DNA of 64,000 nt from Mixophyes australis (GCA_036250195.1 JAVHZZ010000004.1:162070404-162134403), one strand, 5' to 3'. Positions 52,965 through 64,000 are shown, counted from the stretch's first letter. Numbers and translations are program-made. The notes: generated from the sequence alone by a model not told the origin.

Positions 52965-54395
52965 ATCGATGGAGAACACTGGGGTATAGAGTGTGGTAAC
53001 AGGAGCTCCTCCCCCTCTATATCCCCATTGGCTGCCTGAGACCCCAGTCTTTTGTAGTGCTTTCTGGAGCCTGGCACTTTTTCTGTTGATTTTTCCATTG
53101 ACAGCCTATGAATGTGTATTATGTATTATTTTATTTTGCTTGGAGTAGGTATCCCTCAGCTTTGCTGGCTCCTCCTTCTGTTGACAACCTTTTCCTATTG
53201 TGGGTTCACCTCCGGGGAGGGTGACTGGTCACTGCCGACACATGTAATGCCCAGAATCTCTGTGCCTCCAGCTCCATCAGCCCGACACCGGACCACGCAG
53301 CGGAGGCAAGCTAAGTGGCTCCACACTCGTTCAGGCTTTAGTCTACATTCAGCCCCTGGCACAAGGAGCTATTTAGGCGGTGTGGGTACAGGGTTCCGGG
53401 TGTCGAGGGGCAGTGACGTGCGGTCTGCCCCTTTTAACAGCCCCTCACTAAGCGCAGGAAGGCTAAAGCGCTGGGCCCTGGGGGGAGGTGATATCCCTTC
53501 AAGACATCCTTCTTGGTGCAGCTTCCGAGTTAGGAAAAAGGACACCACGGACATCTTGGAAGCAGCCAGAGATAGCAGCTCCTTCTACATCTTCTATGTC
53601 TGGAAATGGGAGTACTACTAAGGCCAAGCCTGAACCTGGGACAATGTCACAAATTTTTGCCTGCTCCAAATGTCACTCCAAATTACTTTACTCCCAGTCT
53701 GGGGTGAATACCCTGTGTGACGCATGTGAGGTGGAGGACCGGCGGCCGCGCTTGCCTGTGATTTCACTCACTGAGATAGTGAAGCCAGCCTGGGCCAGGT
53801 CTTTAGTCATAGGGCGGTAGTTTTTGTTATGAAGAGCTGTCAAGATTGGAGATTGGACTTGGCCACTGCAGTAGTTTACCTAAATCACCGGGCAGGGCTA
53901 CTAAGACACGAGAGAAACCAGAAGGATTATGTGATGGGCAGAGTAAAACGTTTTCACTATTGCAGGCCCTTTAACCCTTAGAATGGTCCATTCATCCGGA
54001 AGTTTTCCGGCAGATTGCAGATAGGTGGTGGCTACCCAATGGACAATTGAGAAAGTGGGCTTTTTATATTTACGTTAACTTTTCTCTGAATCCAATAGGG
54101 GACACTGTGTGCCCTTCCTTTATACTCTTTGCTCTTTTGCTTTTTTTACGGTTATCATTGTTAGGATTCTTGTTCTCATTGCTGAACATTGTTCTCTTCC
54201 CTCCATCTTGCTCGTACTCCTGCTTCTGTGCTTTAGGTTTTTGTTGGAAAAATACTGAGATCTCAGGCAGCCAATGGGATGGATAGAGGGGGAGGAGCTT
54301 TAGTTTGTGCCAGTAAATTTAAATTACCCAAGCTCCTCCCCACACCCTATACCACACTGTACCAGTGTCTCCCATTTGATCAGAGGAAATTATTT
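52965..54395 (+). mobile_element. DIRS deletion derivative with long inverted ends
   Basis: GAGCTCCTCCCCCTCTATAT, then CCCCATTGGCTGCCTGAGA (53006-53046), is inverted at about 54262-54300. The outermost parts TTTTCTCAATC..GGAGAACACTG and CAGTGTCTCCCATTTGATCA also pair. A further internal ACTTTTCTCTGAATCCAATA GGGGACACTG copy lies at 54065-54105, as expected for a DIRS internal complementary region. Only gag-like coding remains, and RT, RNase H and recombinase are absent. Lies in CDC123 intron 6. Confidence 0.78.
53488..53820 (+). pseudogene. DIRS ORF1/gag N-terminal fragment
   Basis: The frame encodes a Ser/Pro/Thr-rich stretch, then FACSKCHSKLLYSQSGVNTL and CDACE, a C-x2-C..C-x2-C arrangement like the cysteine motif near the start of DIRS ORF1. 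It ends at a stop shortly after. An overlapping frame from 53112 has no similarity I recognise. Confidence 0.6.
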
Positions 54396-54490
54396 GACAT
54401 AAGTTAAAAAATCCTATTATTTTTACTGTGCAACATTTTACAGTTTAAAAGAGAGCTTCAATTTTGACACCACTGCCATTTAGACACAAT

Positions 54491-54795
54491 GGGTCTGATT
54501 AATTAAGGAAAGTAAGGCAAAAAAAGTAGTATGTTTTCTCCTGGACAAATGAGTTATTAGTTAATATTTTACACATAAGATACATACTGGCTGTTTTTTC
54601 ATGTACCACATAAGCACTTGATAGCTTTATTTGTTCCCTAACATTTAAAGTTGATCTGGAACAGGCCTTACCCAAATTATAAATCTGCCATCACATTTAA
54701 AATGTGCCTCTCCTATGCAACATGGTTTTGCTGGAGTGCAAAGTTATTCATTTTCTTTGCTTTACTTTCCTTAATGAATCTAATGAATCAGGCCC
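54491..54795. mobile_element. MITE with GGGYCTGATT termini
   Basis: GGGTCTGATTAATTAAGGAA with AGTAAGGCAAA is inverted as TTTGCTTTACTTTCCTTAAT..GAATCAGGCCC. AAT occurs on both sides (54488-54490 and 54796-54798), a possible 3-bp duplication. Non-coding. The superfamily is not resolved. Confidence 0.72.
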
Positions 54796-55513
54796 AATTA
54801 ATGTCATTATGACATTGACAAGAATTCCCTCTGTGAAGGCAGCCCCGGTAACAGTGTAAGGAAGATCCTGATCGGATCACCCCTGATACTGATATTGTTA
54901 TAGATCTAGAGTAACCTGCAACTGTTTGAAGCCTCCAGTTAGCTGCCATCAGATCCTAATAACACTGGATCTTAACACAGTTAGTGTACACGGGCGATCC
55001 ATTAGACCTTCAACTCACCATTAAGGCTCCCCAAAGTGTATATATAAAGTAAAAATGTAAAGCTTTTTTTTAATTAATGTTAATAAACAATTTAAAAAAA
55101 ATTAATATAAAAAAAAAAATAATTCCTTCATTCACCAACCTCCTTCCTCAATGCCAGACCAATAACCTTAATCTGCTGAGCAAACCATTTGGTGTCTCTC
55201 AGGAATGTGCAGACAGAAAGCCCCCTCCCACACTCCCTGCTATTTATTCTCTCCCTCCTCTACTTACTTCACCAAACAGTAAGGAAAATGTGTTCATGAG
55301 AATCACTTGCTGCTCTGCTTCACTGATTGGCTGTGAGCAGAACACCCCATCGAAGGCTGTGAACACACCCAGTATGTTGATGGCTATCAATGACCTGGAG
55401 AAACAACATGTGTGATACCAGGAACATCCCCCCCATCTACCCACTGCTTGTATATCCTATTCATATTTTAGCATTTTTTTTCTGTATATAATGCCCATAA
55501 GATAAAATATATT
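54796..55513. other. CDC123 intron 6 between elements
   Basis: Unique-looking AT-rich sequence. The open frame at 55077-55415 has no recognised similarity. Confidence 0.35.
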
Positions 55514-56191
55514 TGTCAGGCGCCGTCCCTGTGGTGTGTCCGTCGCACAGGGACGGACGCCTGCTACTACCTCTGAGCGCTCGGTTGCTAGGCAACCGAG
55601 TACACTTCCGGGTCAGCGGCCACGTTCCGTTGCTAGGCAACGGAACGCTCTCTAGTAAATCGGGCGGTGGTGTTCAGCGTCGCCACCGCCGCTAATTGAG
55701 GCACTATTTAAGGATCACTCTGGCACTAGGAGAGTGCCAGAGTAATAGGTCCCACCTAGCTCCAGCGTTCTTGTGTTCTCTTGCTCTCTGTGTATTACCC
55801 GGCTTGCTGACCATTCTACTGCTGATATTCCTGTGTACCGAACCCGGCTTGCTGACCATTCTACTGCTGTTATTCCTGTGTACCGAACCCGGCTTGCTGA
55901 CCATTCTACTGCTGTTATTCTTGTGTACCGGACCCGGCTACTTCTGACTTTGGCTTGGATCTTCCCTGTGGCATATCCTGATTCTCTCGTTTCTGACCCG
56001 GCCTGCCTGACACCTTTTTCATCTCACCGCTTCACTGGCTGCTCCCTCTGAGGACCGCGACCTGCGTGTCTCCCGCAGCTAAGACCATACTCCCTTGCGG
56101 GGGTTCCAGGTGATTACCTGGAACACGTTAGACTCCGCGCCTCTTTGGTGAGTAGTGTCAAAACCAGTAAGCACATTCTCAAGTTGTGACA
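55514..56191 (+). repeat. 5' LTR of gypsy element 2 (678 bp)
   Basis: U3 starts with a hairpin (GGCGCCGTCCCTGTG against CACAGGGACGGACGCC). Two palindromic GTTGCTAGGCAAC motifs follow (55584-55596, 55629-55641), then TATTTAA (55705-55711). R/U5 contains three tandem copies of about 47 bp with CGGCTTGCTGACCATTCTAC and TTCCTGTGTACCG (55800-55940). Confidence 0.95.
55584..55745 (+). promoter_or_regulatory. LTR promoter of element 2: X-box-like sites, TATA, start
   Basis: GTTGCTAGGCAAC (reverse complement GTTGCCTAGCAAC) fits the RFX-family X-box consensus and occurs twice upstream of TATTTAA. GCCAGAGTAA starts at 55736, 31 nt downstream of the first T of the TATA box. It is complementary to TTACTCTGGC at 56194-56203. 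RFX binding is inference. Confidence 0.55.
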
Positions 56192-56204
56192 GTTTACTCT
56201 GGCC
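56192..56204 (+). promoter_or_regulatory. Putative self-priming primer-binding site, element 2
   Basis: Only GTTTACTCTGGCC separates the 5' LTR from the gag ATG at 56205. There is no TGG-initial tRNA-type site. TTACTCTGGC pairs exactly with the inferred transcript start GCCAGAGTAA. The layout mirrors element 1 although the sequence is different. Confidence 0.75.
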
Positions 56205-57159
56205 ATGACATCAGATGGAACAGGTGAACCCTCAGCTCGGGATCTGCTCATCCACCTGGGCCGCCGAGTGGAACAACAAGAAGCCGATCAGGGTCGGTTA
56301 CTTCAGTGTGACCAAGGAATACTGTCTCGTCTAGACTCCTTACAGGTGGTCCAAGCACCTCCGGTGGAACCTCCCGCTGCTCCGTCTTTGGCCGCAGTTG
56401 CTCCGGTGGCTCCGTCCCCTTCCCCGGCTCATTCTACTGGGCTTAGAAATCCCTCTCCAGCGAAGTATGACGGAGATCCTAAAAGATGCAGGGGGTTCCT
56501 CAATCAGTGTGCAATCCATTTTGATTGCAACTCTACTGCCTTCTGATCTGAGCGCACCAAGGTAGCCATCATGATTTCCTTGCTCAGCGGACAAGCTTTG
56601 GCCTGGGCTTCACCGTTATGGGAGTGCAACGATCCTTTACTGGAGAACTCCGCAGCATTCATCGACATGTTTTTCGCAAGGTCTTCGACGAACCAGGTCG
56701 GGTCTCCTCAGCTGCTTCTGGTCTATTAAATCTTCGACAAGGTTCGATGTCAGTCGGTCAGTATGCGGTACAGTTCCATACTCTTGCGTCAGCGCTGCGA
56801 TGGAACAACAAGGCTCTCATTGCTACCTTTTGGCAGGGCCTTACGGACCAAATTAATGATGAGATGGTAACAGGGAACTTCCTTCTGACCTGGATACCCT
56901 CATTTCTCTGTGTATCCGGATTGACCTACGTTTTAGAGAAAGAACATCGGAGAGATCTTTCTCAAGACGCCCCATCCGCTTGGCACCTACCTTTCAAAAT
57001 CCTATTCCGGCTACAGAGGAACCGATGCAGCTGGGTCGCTCAAAATTGACGCCTGAGGAGCGTGAGCGGCGATTCAAACAGAGACTGTGTCTATATTGCA
57101 GAGAGTCCGGACATGTACTAAGCCTCTGTCCTAAAAGACCGGGAAACGCTCCCTCCTAA
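56205..57159 (+). pseudogene. gag: Gag of gypsy element 2 (broken)
   Basis: Starts MTSDGTGEPSARDLLIHLGR with a likely coiled coil. PAKYDGDPKRCRGFLNQCAI follows, a stop at 56544, then LLSGQALAWASPLWE, and after a frame change VGQYAVQFHTLASALRWNNK. The end has the zinc knuckle CLYCRESGHVLSLC and stop at 57157. GGGAAAC at 57141-57147 is in the correct phase (xxG GGA AAC) for -1 frameshifting. The pol frame is the -1 frame and is open across the junction. Confidence 0.9.
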
Positions 57160-60100
57160 ACGGTAAGAGGGAGGCCGCCTTAGGAGTAGCTGTTTCCACT
57201 CCCTACTCAACTTCTAACCCTGAGTTCCTTATGCCTGTTCTACTGGTCAGTTCTAAGGGACCCCAGCAGATCCTTGCCTTCGTGGATTCGGGTGCGGCCG
57301 GGAATTTCATCTCGGCTTATCTTGCCTCACAGCTTCAGTTATCCATTCTGGCTCTTCCACAGACGTTAACACTAACAGCTGTAGACGGTAATCGTGTCAG
57401 CAACGGCATCATTTCCAGCATCACTAGTGCGGTTCAATTGCGGATTGGAGCCTTGCATCAAGAATGGATTCAATTCCTAGTGTTACCTCAATCCATCAAT
57501 CCTTTAATATTGGGTCTCCCCTGGCTCCGGAACCACTCTCCACAATTTTACTGGGCTCGTGCGAAGTTATCTCCTGGGGTCGGCAGTGCCATAATCGGTG
57601 TACTTTTTCTCCTCGCTCCAACGTTTGCCTCACTCAAACCAATTCGGAGACATCCACATTACCTTCAGTCTGAGTTTTAAGGACGTCTTTTCCAAGCAAA
57701 GATCAGAGATTCTACCACCTCATCGCCCTTGGGACTGTCCAATCGATTTAATTCCGGGAAAACAGATTCCTCGTGGTAGGACTTATCTCCTGTCTCTGCC
57801 AGAAACCCAAGCTATGTCCCAATATATCTCTGAAAACCTAGCCCGAGGGTTTATCAGAAAATCCTCCTCTCCGGCCGGAGCAGGGTTCTTTTTCGTCAAG
57901 AAAAAAAGACGGATCCCTACGCCCCTGCATTGATTATCGGCAATTAAATAAAATTACCATTAAAAATCGTTATCCTCTGCCCCTTTGACAGAATCAGTGG
58001 AGCCCGAGTCTTCACTAAATTGGATCTCCGAGGGGCATATAACTTAGTACAAATTCGCCAAGGGGACGAGTGGAAGACAGCGTTCAACACGCGGGACGGA
58101 CATTTTGGAATATCTAGTTATGCCCTTCGGGCTTAGTAACGCTCCCGCTGTCTTTCAGTCCTTTGTAAATGAGATTTTTCAAGACTTATTATATCATTCC
58201 GTAGTCGTCTATCTGGACGACATCTTGATTTTCTCCCGAGATATCTCCTCCCATCGTCTTCATGTCAAAGAAGTTCTATCTCGACTACGAGCTAATCAAC
58301 TTTTCTGCAAATTAGAGAAGTGTATCTTCAAAGTTGAGCAACTCCCTTTTCTAGGGTACATTGTTTCAGGATCAGGATTACGCATGGATCCAAAGAAGGT
58401 ATCCGCTATTAAAAGTTGGCCTCTTCCTCAAGGCACCAAGGCCTTTCAAAGATTTGTTGGGTTCGCCAACTATTACAGGCAGTTTGTTAAGGGGTTCTCC
58501 TCGATTATAGCCCCAATAACCGCTCTGACCGGAAGTCATCCAATCCCAGAGAATGGTCTACCGATGCCTTAAAAGCTTTTGATTCCCTTAAACAAGCCTT
58601 CTCGTCTGCACCAGTTCTTTTTCAACCTAATCAATTGGAACCTTTTTTCCTGGAAGTTGATGCGTCTGCAATAGGTACTGGAGCAGTACTCCTCTAAAGA
58701 TCTGAACTTGGTACTCATCTTCCCTGTGGATTTTTCTCTAAAAAATTCTTGCCGCATGAAAAGAATTATGGTATTGGCGACAAAGAGTTGCTTGCAATCA
58801 AGGCCGCCTTGGAGGAGTGGCGACATCTCTTAGAAGGTTCCCGTCATCCAGTAACAGTTTTAACTGATCATAAGAACCTGCTGTATATCAGTGAAGCTCG
58901 GTGCCTCAACCCACGCCAAGCTCGATGGGCTTCATTCTTTGCACTTTTGATATTATTTTAACTTATCATCCTGGCTCCAAGAACATATGAGCGGACGCCT
59001 TGTCTCGATCTTTTGATAACACGGATCTTTAAACATCTCTGAAGCCACTGCCAATCTTAACACCTACCAAGGTTATAGCCCTTACCAGAACCTCTCCCAA
59101 AACACCTCCTAGGGGTTGTTCTTTCTTGGAACCTAAGCTACGAGCCTAAGCTCTACGGTGGGCACATTCCTCCAAACTGGCGGGACACGCCGGGGTGAAG
59201 AAAACCTACGAATTTCTTCGTCAAAAATATTGGTGGCCGGCTTTGCATTCTAACGTACGGAAATTTGTGGCCTCATGTTCCACGTGTGCTCGTTGTAAAA
59301 ACCCCAGATTGGCTCCACCAGGTCTTCTACTCCAGATTTTCCTTGGCAAAGTATATCCATGGATTTCATCACTGACCTTCCCCCCAGTAATGGGTTTACT
59401 GTCATTTGGGTCGTCATTGACAGATTTTCGAAAATGGCCCACTTTGTACCCTTACCTGCTCTACCGTCTGCCTCTCAGTTGGCCCTTATCTTTATTAAGG
59501 AGATATTCAGAATTCATGGTTGTCCTCATGAAATCATTTCGGATCGTGGAGTGCAGTTCGTTTCTCAATTCTGGAGAGCCTTTTGTAAGATTCTTGGTTC
59601 TGACCTCAAGTACTCGTCCGGCTATCACCCACAAACCAATGGCCAGACGGAACAGGTCAACCAAGACCTCAAAGTATTTCTACGATGTTTTTCTGCAGAC
59701 AATCAAACAGAATGGGCCAATCTCCTACCTTGGGCAGAATTTTCTCACAACTTTCATCATCACGAGTCTTCTGGTGCCTCTCCATTTTTTGTTGTTTATG
59801 GAACCCAACCCACCCTCCCAGATTTCTCCGGTCAGATTTCCTCACCAGTTCCAGCTGTGGAAAATTTAACACGGAACTTCTCTCAGATTTGGACAACTAC
59901 TAAAACCAAACTCCAGGAGACTTCTTTACGCTATAAAAAAGCGGCTGACCGTCATCGGAGACTTATTCCTCTATTACATGTTCACGACAAAGTATGGTTG
60001 TCTACACGCAATCTTAAGCTGAGAGTTCCTTCTCAAAAATTGGCTCCTCGTTATATTGGACCTTTCCCTATAAAACATGTTATCAACCCGGTGACCTACA

Positions 60101-60555
60101 GACTTCAGTTACCTCCCTCCCTAAAAATCCATAATGTGTTTCACATCTCTCTTCTGAAGCCACTTATACTCAATAAGTTTCATCGCTTGCCTCATCGCCC
60201 AGCCCCTGTACGGACTACCATTGGCGAGGAATTTGAAGTAAGCCGCATCCTGGACTCCCGTATTCTCCACGGACGACATCAATTCTTAGTCCATTGGAAG
60301 GGCTTCGGTCCAGAAGAGAGATCATGGGTGGCTAAAGAGGATCTTCACGCCCCACGACTATTGAAACAATTCTTGGACCAAGGATCTATCCAACAAAGTA
60401 GAGGAGGGGGTACTGTCAGGCGCCGTCCCTGTGCTGTGTCCGTCGCACAGGGACGGACGCCTGCTACTACATCTGAGCGCTCGGTTACTAGGCAGCCGAG
60501 TACACTTCCGGGTCAGCGGCCACGTTCTATTGCTAGGCAACGGAACGCTCTCTAG
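57160..60555 (+). pseudogene. pol: Pol of gypsy element 2 (broken), chromodomain retained
   Basis: Pieces in several frames: protease FVDSGAAGNFIS (57231-57680), linker and RT start [19 protein letters not shown] (57598-57933), [16 protein letters not shown] and YLDDILIF (58105-58572), RNase [19 protein letters not shown] and LTDHKNL (58749-58961), integrase zinc region with SCSTCARCK (59195-59320). Then an uninterrupted 398-codon run (59359-60555) covers the integrase core, the GPF-type module (RYIGPFPI) and a chromodomain (EEFEVSRILD, LVHWKGF, RSWV). Frameshifts and premature stops separate the pieces. Confidence 0.92.
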
Positions 60556-61077
60556 TAAATCGGGCGGTGGTGTTCAGCGTCACCACCGCCGCTAATTGAG
60601 GCGCTATTTAAGGAGCACTCTGGCACTAGGAGAGTGCCAGAGTAATAGGTCCCACCTAGCTCCAGCGTTCTTGAGTTCTCTTGCTCTCTGTGTATTACCC
60701 GGCTTGCTGACCATTCTACTGCTGATATTCCTGTGTACCGAACCCCGCTTGCTGACCATTCTACTGCTGTTATTCCTGTGTACCGAACCCGGCTTGCTGA
60801 CCATTCTACTGCTGTTATTCCTGTGTACCGGACCCGGCTACTTCTGACTTTGGCTTGGATCTTCCCTGTGGCATATCCTGATTCTCTCGTTTCTGACACC
60901 GTTTTCATCTCACCGCTTCACTGGCTGCTCCCTCTGAGGACCGTGACCTGCGTGTCTCCCGCAGCTAAGACCATACTCCCTTGCGGGGGTTCCTGGTGAA
61001 TACCTGGAACACGTTAGACTCCGCGCCTCTTTGGTGAGTAGTGTCAAAACCAGTAAGCACATTCTCAAGTTGTGACA
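60414..61077 (+). repeat. 3' LTR of gypsy element 2 (664 bp)
   Basis: Aligned throughout with the 5' LTR. Differences include a 14-bp deletion near 60895 and mutation of the first X-box-like site (GGTTACTAGGCAGCC); the second is mostly kept. This level of difference implies an older insertion than element 1. Confidence 0.95.
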
Positions 61078-61082
61078 ATATT

Positions 61083-62371
61083 TAATTTAATGTGTGACTA
61101 AAAACAGAAAGCCCTGTCCTGAAAATAACTGTATAAAATTTACCTTCAAATAAAAATAGCAGAATATAAAATTTAGTCTGGTTATGTAGGGACGAAAACC
61201 TTGCTGCCTTGACCTTGTTAACCCATACATGTAAATATGTTTGCATAAAAAGTATAGGCAGACCATGCGATTACCATATGAATATTCACCTGTTACAAGT
61301 ATTCATTGACAATGAACTCCTTCAAGCCCAATTATCCACTTATGTGATTGTGAAAGCAAGACCTGGGCTACGTGTGACAGTCCGTGTCATGATGTGAGGA
61401 GAGGAATGAAGGCAGGCAGGAAGCCACGCACTGAAAGATAGTCAAATGAGCAGTGTCCTACAACAGAAAAGTAGTGTTGTGAGGCTATTGTTAAATGCAT
61501 TTTTACTTGAAACCAGGTACTTTGTAGTAAATCTCATTTTGCAAAGGTTATGTAGAGAAGTGTCCTTTCTGTATGTAATTATGGATTTTATGATGCATCA
61601 TTTTCAAAAGATGGCACTGCTTCTGTAGAATGCATCTAACTTCCTAATGCCATTCATTTATTATATGTTGAATGACTAATTTGTTGTCCACCAACATACA
61701 AATATGAATATTTTTCCATACCCTGTGTTCTGTTATGTAAGTTTTCCTTTTGCATATTTTTAGTGTTGAATAAATGAAATCCCTGATGGTTAACATAATA
61801 ATAAATAAGTATCTGCTGAGTAAAAGACTTTGTCAATTGCATTATTGATTTGGCTTCAGGGTAAAATATCTCATGCAATCAGAATGTGGCACAGAATGCT
61901 GACACTGCATAAGAGTACATTTAAGTCATGAATATTTGTAGAGATGGCTTTAGACGATCTACATGTTATCTGAACATGTCTGGTTATAGATATTGTGTAA
62001 AAAGATAAAATGAATGAATTGTATATGAGACATGTAAGGCCTTGCTAAAAGATTAGTAGACTGTGCATAACCTGACAAGAAAATGGCCCCTCATCTGTAA
62101 AGAGTCAGTGAGCTTCAAATCAAAGATGCACTGTGTAAGATCATTTGCCCAGACAATTCTGACAGTTTACTCAACCACATATCCATTCTCTGCAGTTGCT
62201 AGGTACTGCTGCAGTCAAACCTGACCTGTTATATTTGAGCACCAGCTTGTTTTATTGTTATACATTAATGTACTTTTTATGGTCATACTATCACAAGTAG
62301 AGATTTGAATAATTAATAGAAGATTATAAATATTCTTCAGCAGTAAACCCTGCCATCAGTAGTTTACAAGG
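61083..62371. other. CDC123 intron 6 downstream of gypsy 2
   Basis: AT-rich. I searched the plus strand for the next CDC123 exon and saw none. No repeat family recognised. Confidence 0.4.
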
Positions 62372-62375
62372 GGTT

Positions 62376-64000
62376 TTCTTTTTCTTTTTTTTTATTAAGG
62401 TAGAGAATGCAATATACTTAATTAACAGCATGTGTAATCAAGCAAAGGTATAGCAGTTGAGGAACAGTTAGAAAACATGGTAACAACTAGAGTCGTCTAC
62501 CAATAGTGCATTTAGCCATCAAGAGCAATTACGGGAGTCCATACGTCGATATAGTATAACTTTTCCCTAATAAGTGAAAGTTGTGGGGAAAGATTTTGGG
62601 CCCAGACCTGGAGGACGCTCTTTCTAGCCACTGCCGATATAGCCAACAACAGTTTCCTGCAGCCTATCTATTGGGTGGATCGTGGTAATGCCCCAGGTCT
62701 CAAAGGGATAGGAAGCTATGCAGTCTTCGAAGTCAGGGTTGCGGAGCAGGGGAAGGTATGTAGAGGCGTGTGAGTTTAGATGATATTTATGACAAAGTCG
62801 ATGTCAAAGTTTTCGCGTAGACATTAATAAAGAAATGTACAAAATATGTTCAGGTAATTCTTGGTCATGATGGTGTATAAACACTAAAAGATGAAGGTCA
62901 GGAATGAAGTTCTGATCAAGCGCAGTACAAGTATAAAATGTCAGTGTTGTGTAACCAACCTCTAAGGCGACGCATCAGAGCCGATTGATTGTATCATGTC
63001 ACATCCGATAGGTTTAGTCCGCTGTTCGCCCTGGATTGCTGTGATTTAATTAGGCCAATTCGTGGCTTTCTGGATTTCCAGGTACATTTTCTAAAAGATT
63101 AACCTATTTTAGCTGAGTCAGAGCAGGACAATAACAGTGGAAGCACCTGAATAGGATACAGAAGTCTAGGAAATGTGATCATGTTAATTAAGTTTATTCT
63201 GCCCCCGTAGGAGAGACACAGATGATATCATCCCCGCAACTCCCACTCCACTGCAATGATTGCCTTAAAAATATTGAGGTCTTACAGTGAAAAAATATCT
63301 TTGGTGAGCTGGAGATGTGGCTTGCCCGTGATGGTCTCACAGTTCCTTTCCGAAGATACATAACCACTGACTGCCATAAATCCCAAAACCAATCCAAATT
63401 CCTTGATTCTGTTCATTACAGGCTGAAGAGATAATTCCCGTTGGATAAGTATATCATAACATCATCGGCATAGGCCGTGAGTTTGAGTGCTCTCCTGCCA
63501 ATTTTGATCCCCTCTAGGAGGTCCCAACTATACAAAACCGTGAGCATTGGGTCTAGAATCAAATTGAAAAGTAATGGAGACACAGGGCATCCCTGGCGCA
63601 CGCTCTTAAAGATCTCCAATTTAGGTCCCGTTAAACCATTGACCAACATTGAAGTAGTGATATATGTGTAAAACAACGCAAGTAATGCCCTAAAATCTGT
63701 GTCAAAACGTCTGTGGGATAGAAGTTCATGTAAATACGGCCATGCCACAAAGTCAAAAGCTTTCTGGGCTTCTGGGCTCAGAAGCATGTTCGAGGTAGAG
63801 CAAGACGTCGAAACCTCTATATCCGAGATCGCTGAGCGAATGCCTTTAACTGAATAACGTCCAGTAACGAACCCAATCTTATCATAAGTGAGAAGGGAGG
63901 GGAGCATGACCTGCAGTCTGTTAGATTACAAGTTGATGGCAAAAATTATGGCTAAGTTGAGAAGGGTAATCGGGCAATGGGAGTTTTCTAATTGAGGGCT
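62376..64000 (-). mobile_element. L1/Tx1-like LINE, 3' part, leaving the window
   Basis: The 3' end is near 62376-62395 (a T run followed by TTTTATTAAGGTAGAG on the plus strand). Decayed ORF2 C-terminal sequence follows up to the RT fragment at 63416-63907, and the element continues past 64000. More diverged than the other two copies. Confidence 0.78.
63416..63907 (-). pseudogene. L1-like RT fragment
   Basis: The minus strand encodes YDKIGFVTGRYSVKGIRSAI, SPEAQKAFDFVAWPYL, SVRQGCPVSPLLFNLILDPM and the active site YADDVMIYL, all standard L1-type RT blocks. The frame ends at both sides without a full domain. DAEKAFD has become EAQKAFD, so one catalytic Asp position is altered. Confidence 0.85.

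Larger units (their letters stand above)
55514..61077 (+). mobile_element. Ty3/gypsy chromovirus 2, full length but decayed
   Basis: LTRs 55514-56191 and 60414-61077 begin TGTCAGGC and end TTGTGACA, flanked by ATATT (55509-55513 and 61078-61082). Order: 5' LTR, gag, pol, polypurine tract GAGGAGGGGGTAC (60401-60413), 3' LTR. Same clade as element 1 by protein similarity and identical layout, but different LTR sequence and opposite strand. Multiple frameshifts and stops in gag and pol. The 3' LTR lacks a 14-bp piece present in the 5' LTR. Confidence 0.96.

Noticed and set aside
53112..53621. 169-codon open frame on the plus strand
   Set aside because: Overlaps the DIRS gag fragment in another frame and shows no motif; likely chance.
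61083..64000. CDC123 exon 7 (expected FIHC..DDSPDPC segment)
   Set aside because: No plus-strand match with splice sites was found; it probably lies beyond the window.

Overview
The window looks like an amphibian, probably frog (anuran), nuclear locus. It holds two spliced vertebrate genes arranged head to head, separated by a short CpG-rich interval: NUDT5 on the minus strand (8 coding exons, 34747 down to 23511) and CDC123 on the plus strand (6 coding exons, 41216 to 52215, running off the window). NUDT5 and CDC123 are also divergent neighbours in human, so this is conserved synteny. All exon junctions follow GT-AG rules, reading frames join across introns, and the predicted NUDT5 is 216 residues with an intact Nudix box. 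The anuran assignment is an inference from the repeat mix: V-SINE, CR1/L2, L1/Tx1-like, DIRS, Tf1/sushi-type Ty3/gypsy, abundant hAT and MITEs.

Most of the rest is transposable elements, several nested. 1-730: CR1/L2-type LINE fragment. 872-1497: truncated hAT-like element. 1531-1850: tRNA-headed V-SINE. 2066-8205: decayed DIRS element on the minus strand (tyrosine recombinase, RNase H, RT, gag remnant), split by a 2.5 kb non-autonomous hAT (4251-6734, 8-bp target duplication) whose interior is a satellite array with a 240-bp higher-order repeat. 9632-20668: 5'-truncated L1-like LINE with 15-bp target duplication, interrupted by a near-intact 7.9 kb Ty3/gypsy chromovirus (10333-18235, 5-bp target duplication). 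20859-21531 and 21916-22536: two further hAT elements, the second retaining a transposase dimerisation domain.

22.5-41 kb: NUDT5 with MITEs, LINE pieces and a doubly nested insertion (a hAT with G-rich repeats, 38178-40200, inside a PIF/Harbinger-like MITE, 38034-40253) in the intron between its inferred non-coding exon 1 and coding exon 1. 41-64 kb: CDC123 with introns carrying a fold-back element, DIRS remnants, MITEs, a second decayed Ty3/gypsy element (55514-61077) and an L1-like element that leaves the window at 64000.

Three points stand out. (1) Both gypsy elements lack a usual tRNA primer-binding site. Each instead has a 10-nt stretch just inside the 5' LTR complementary to LTR sequence 31 nt downstream of a TATA box, as expected for Tf1-type self-priming. 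(2) Four hAT-like elements with different termini share one core: a hairpin, then an AGGTAAGTGA-like splice-donor sequence, in two cases followed by an expanded tandem array. (3) Both gypsy elements carry a GGGAAAY slippery heptamer at the end of gag, the one in the second matching the frameshift site known from PEG10.
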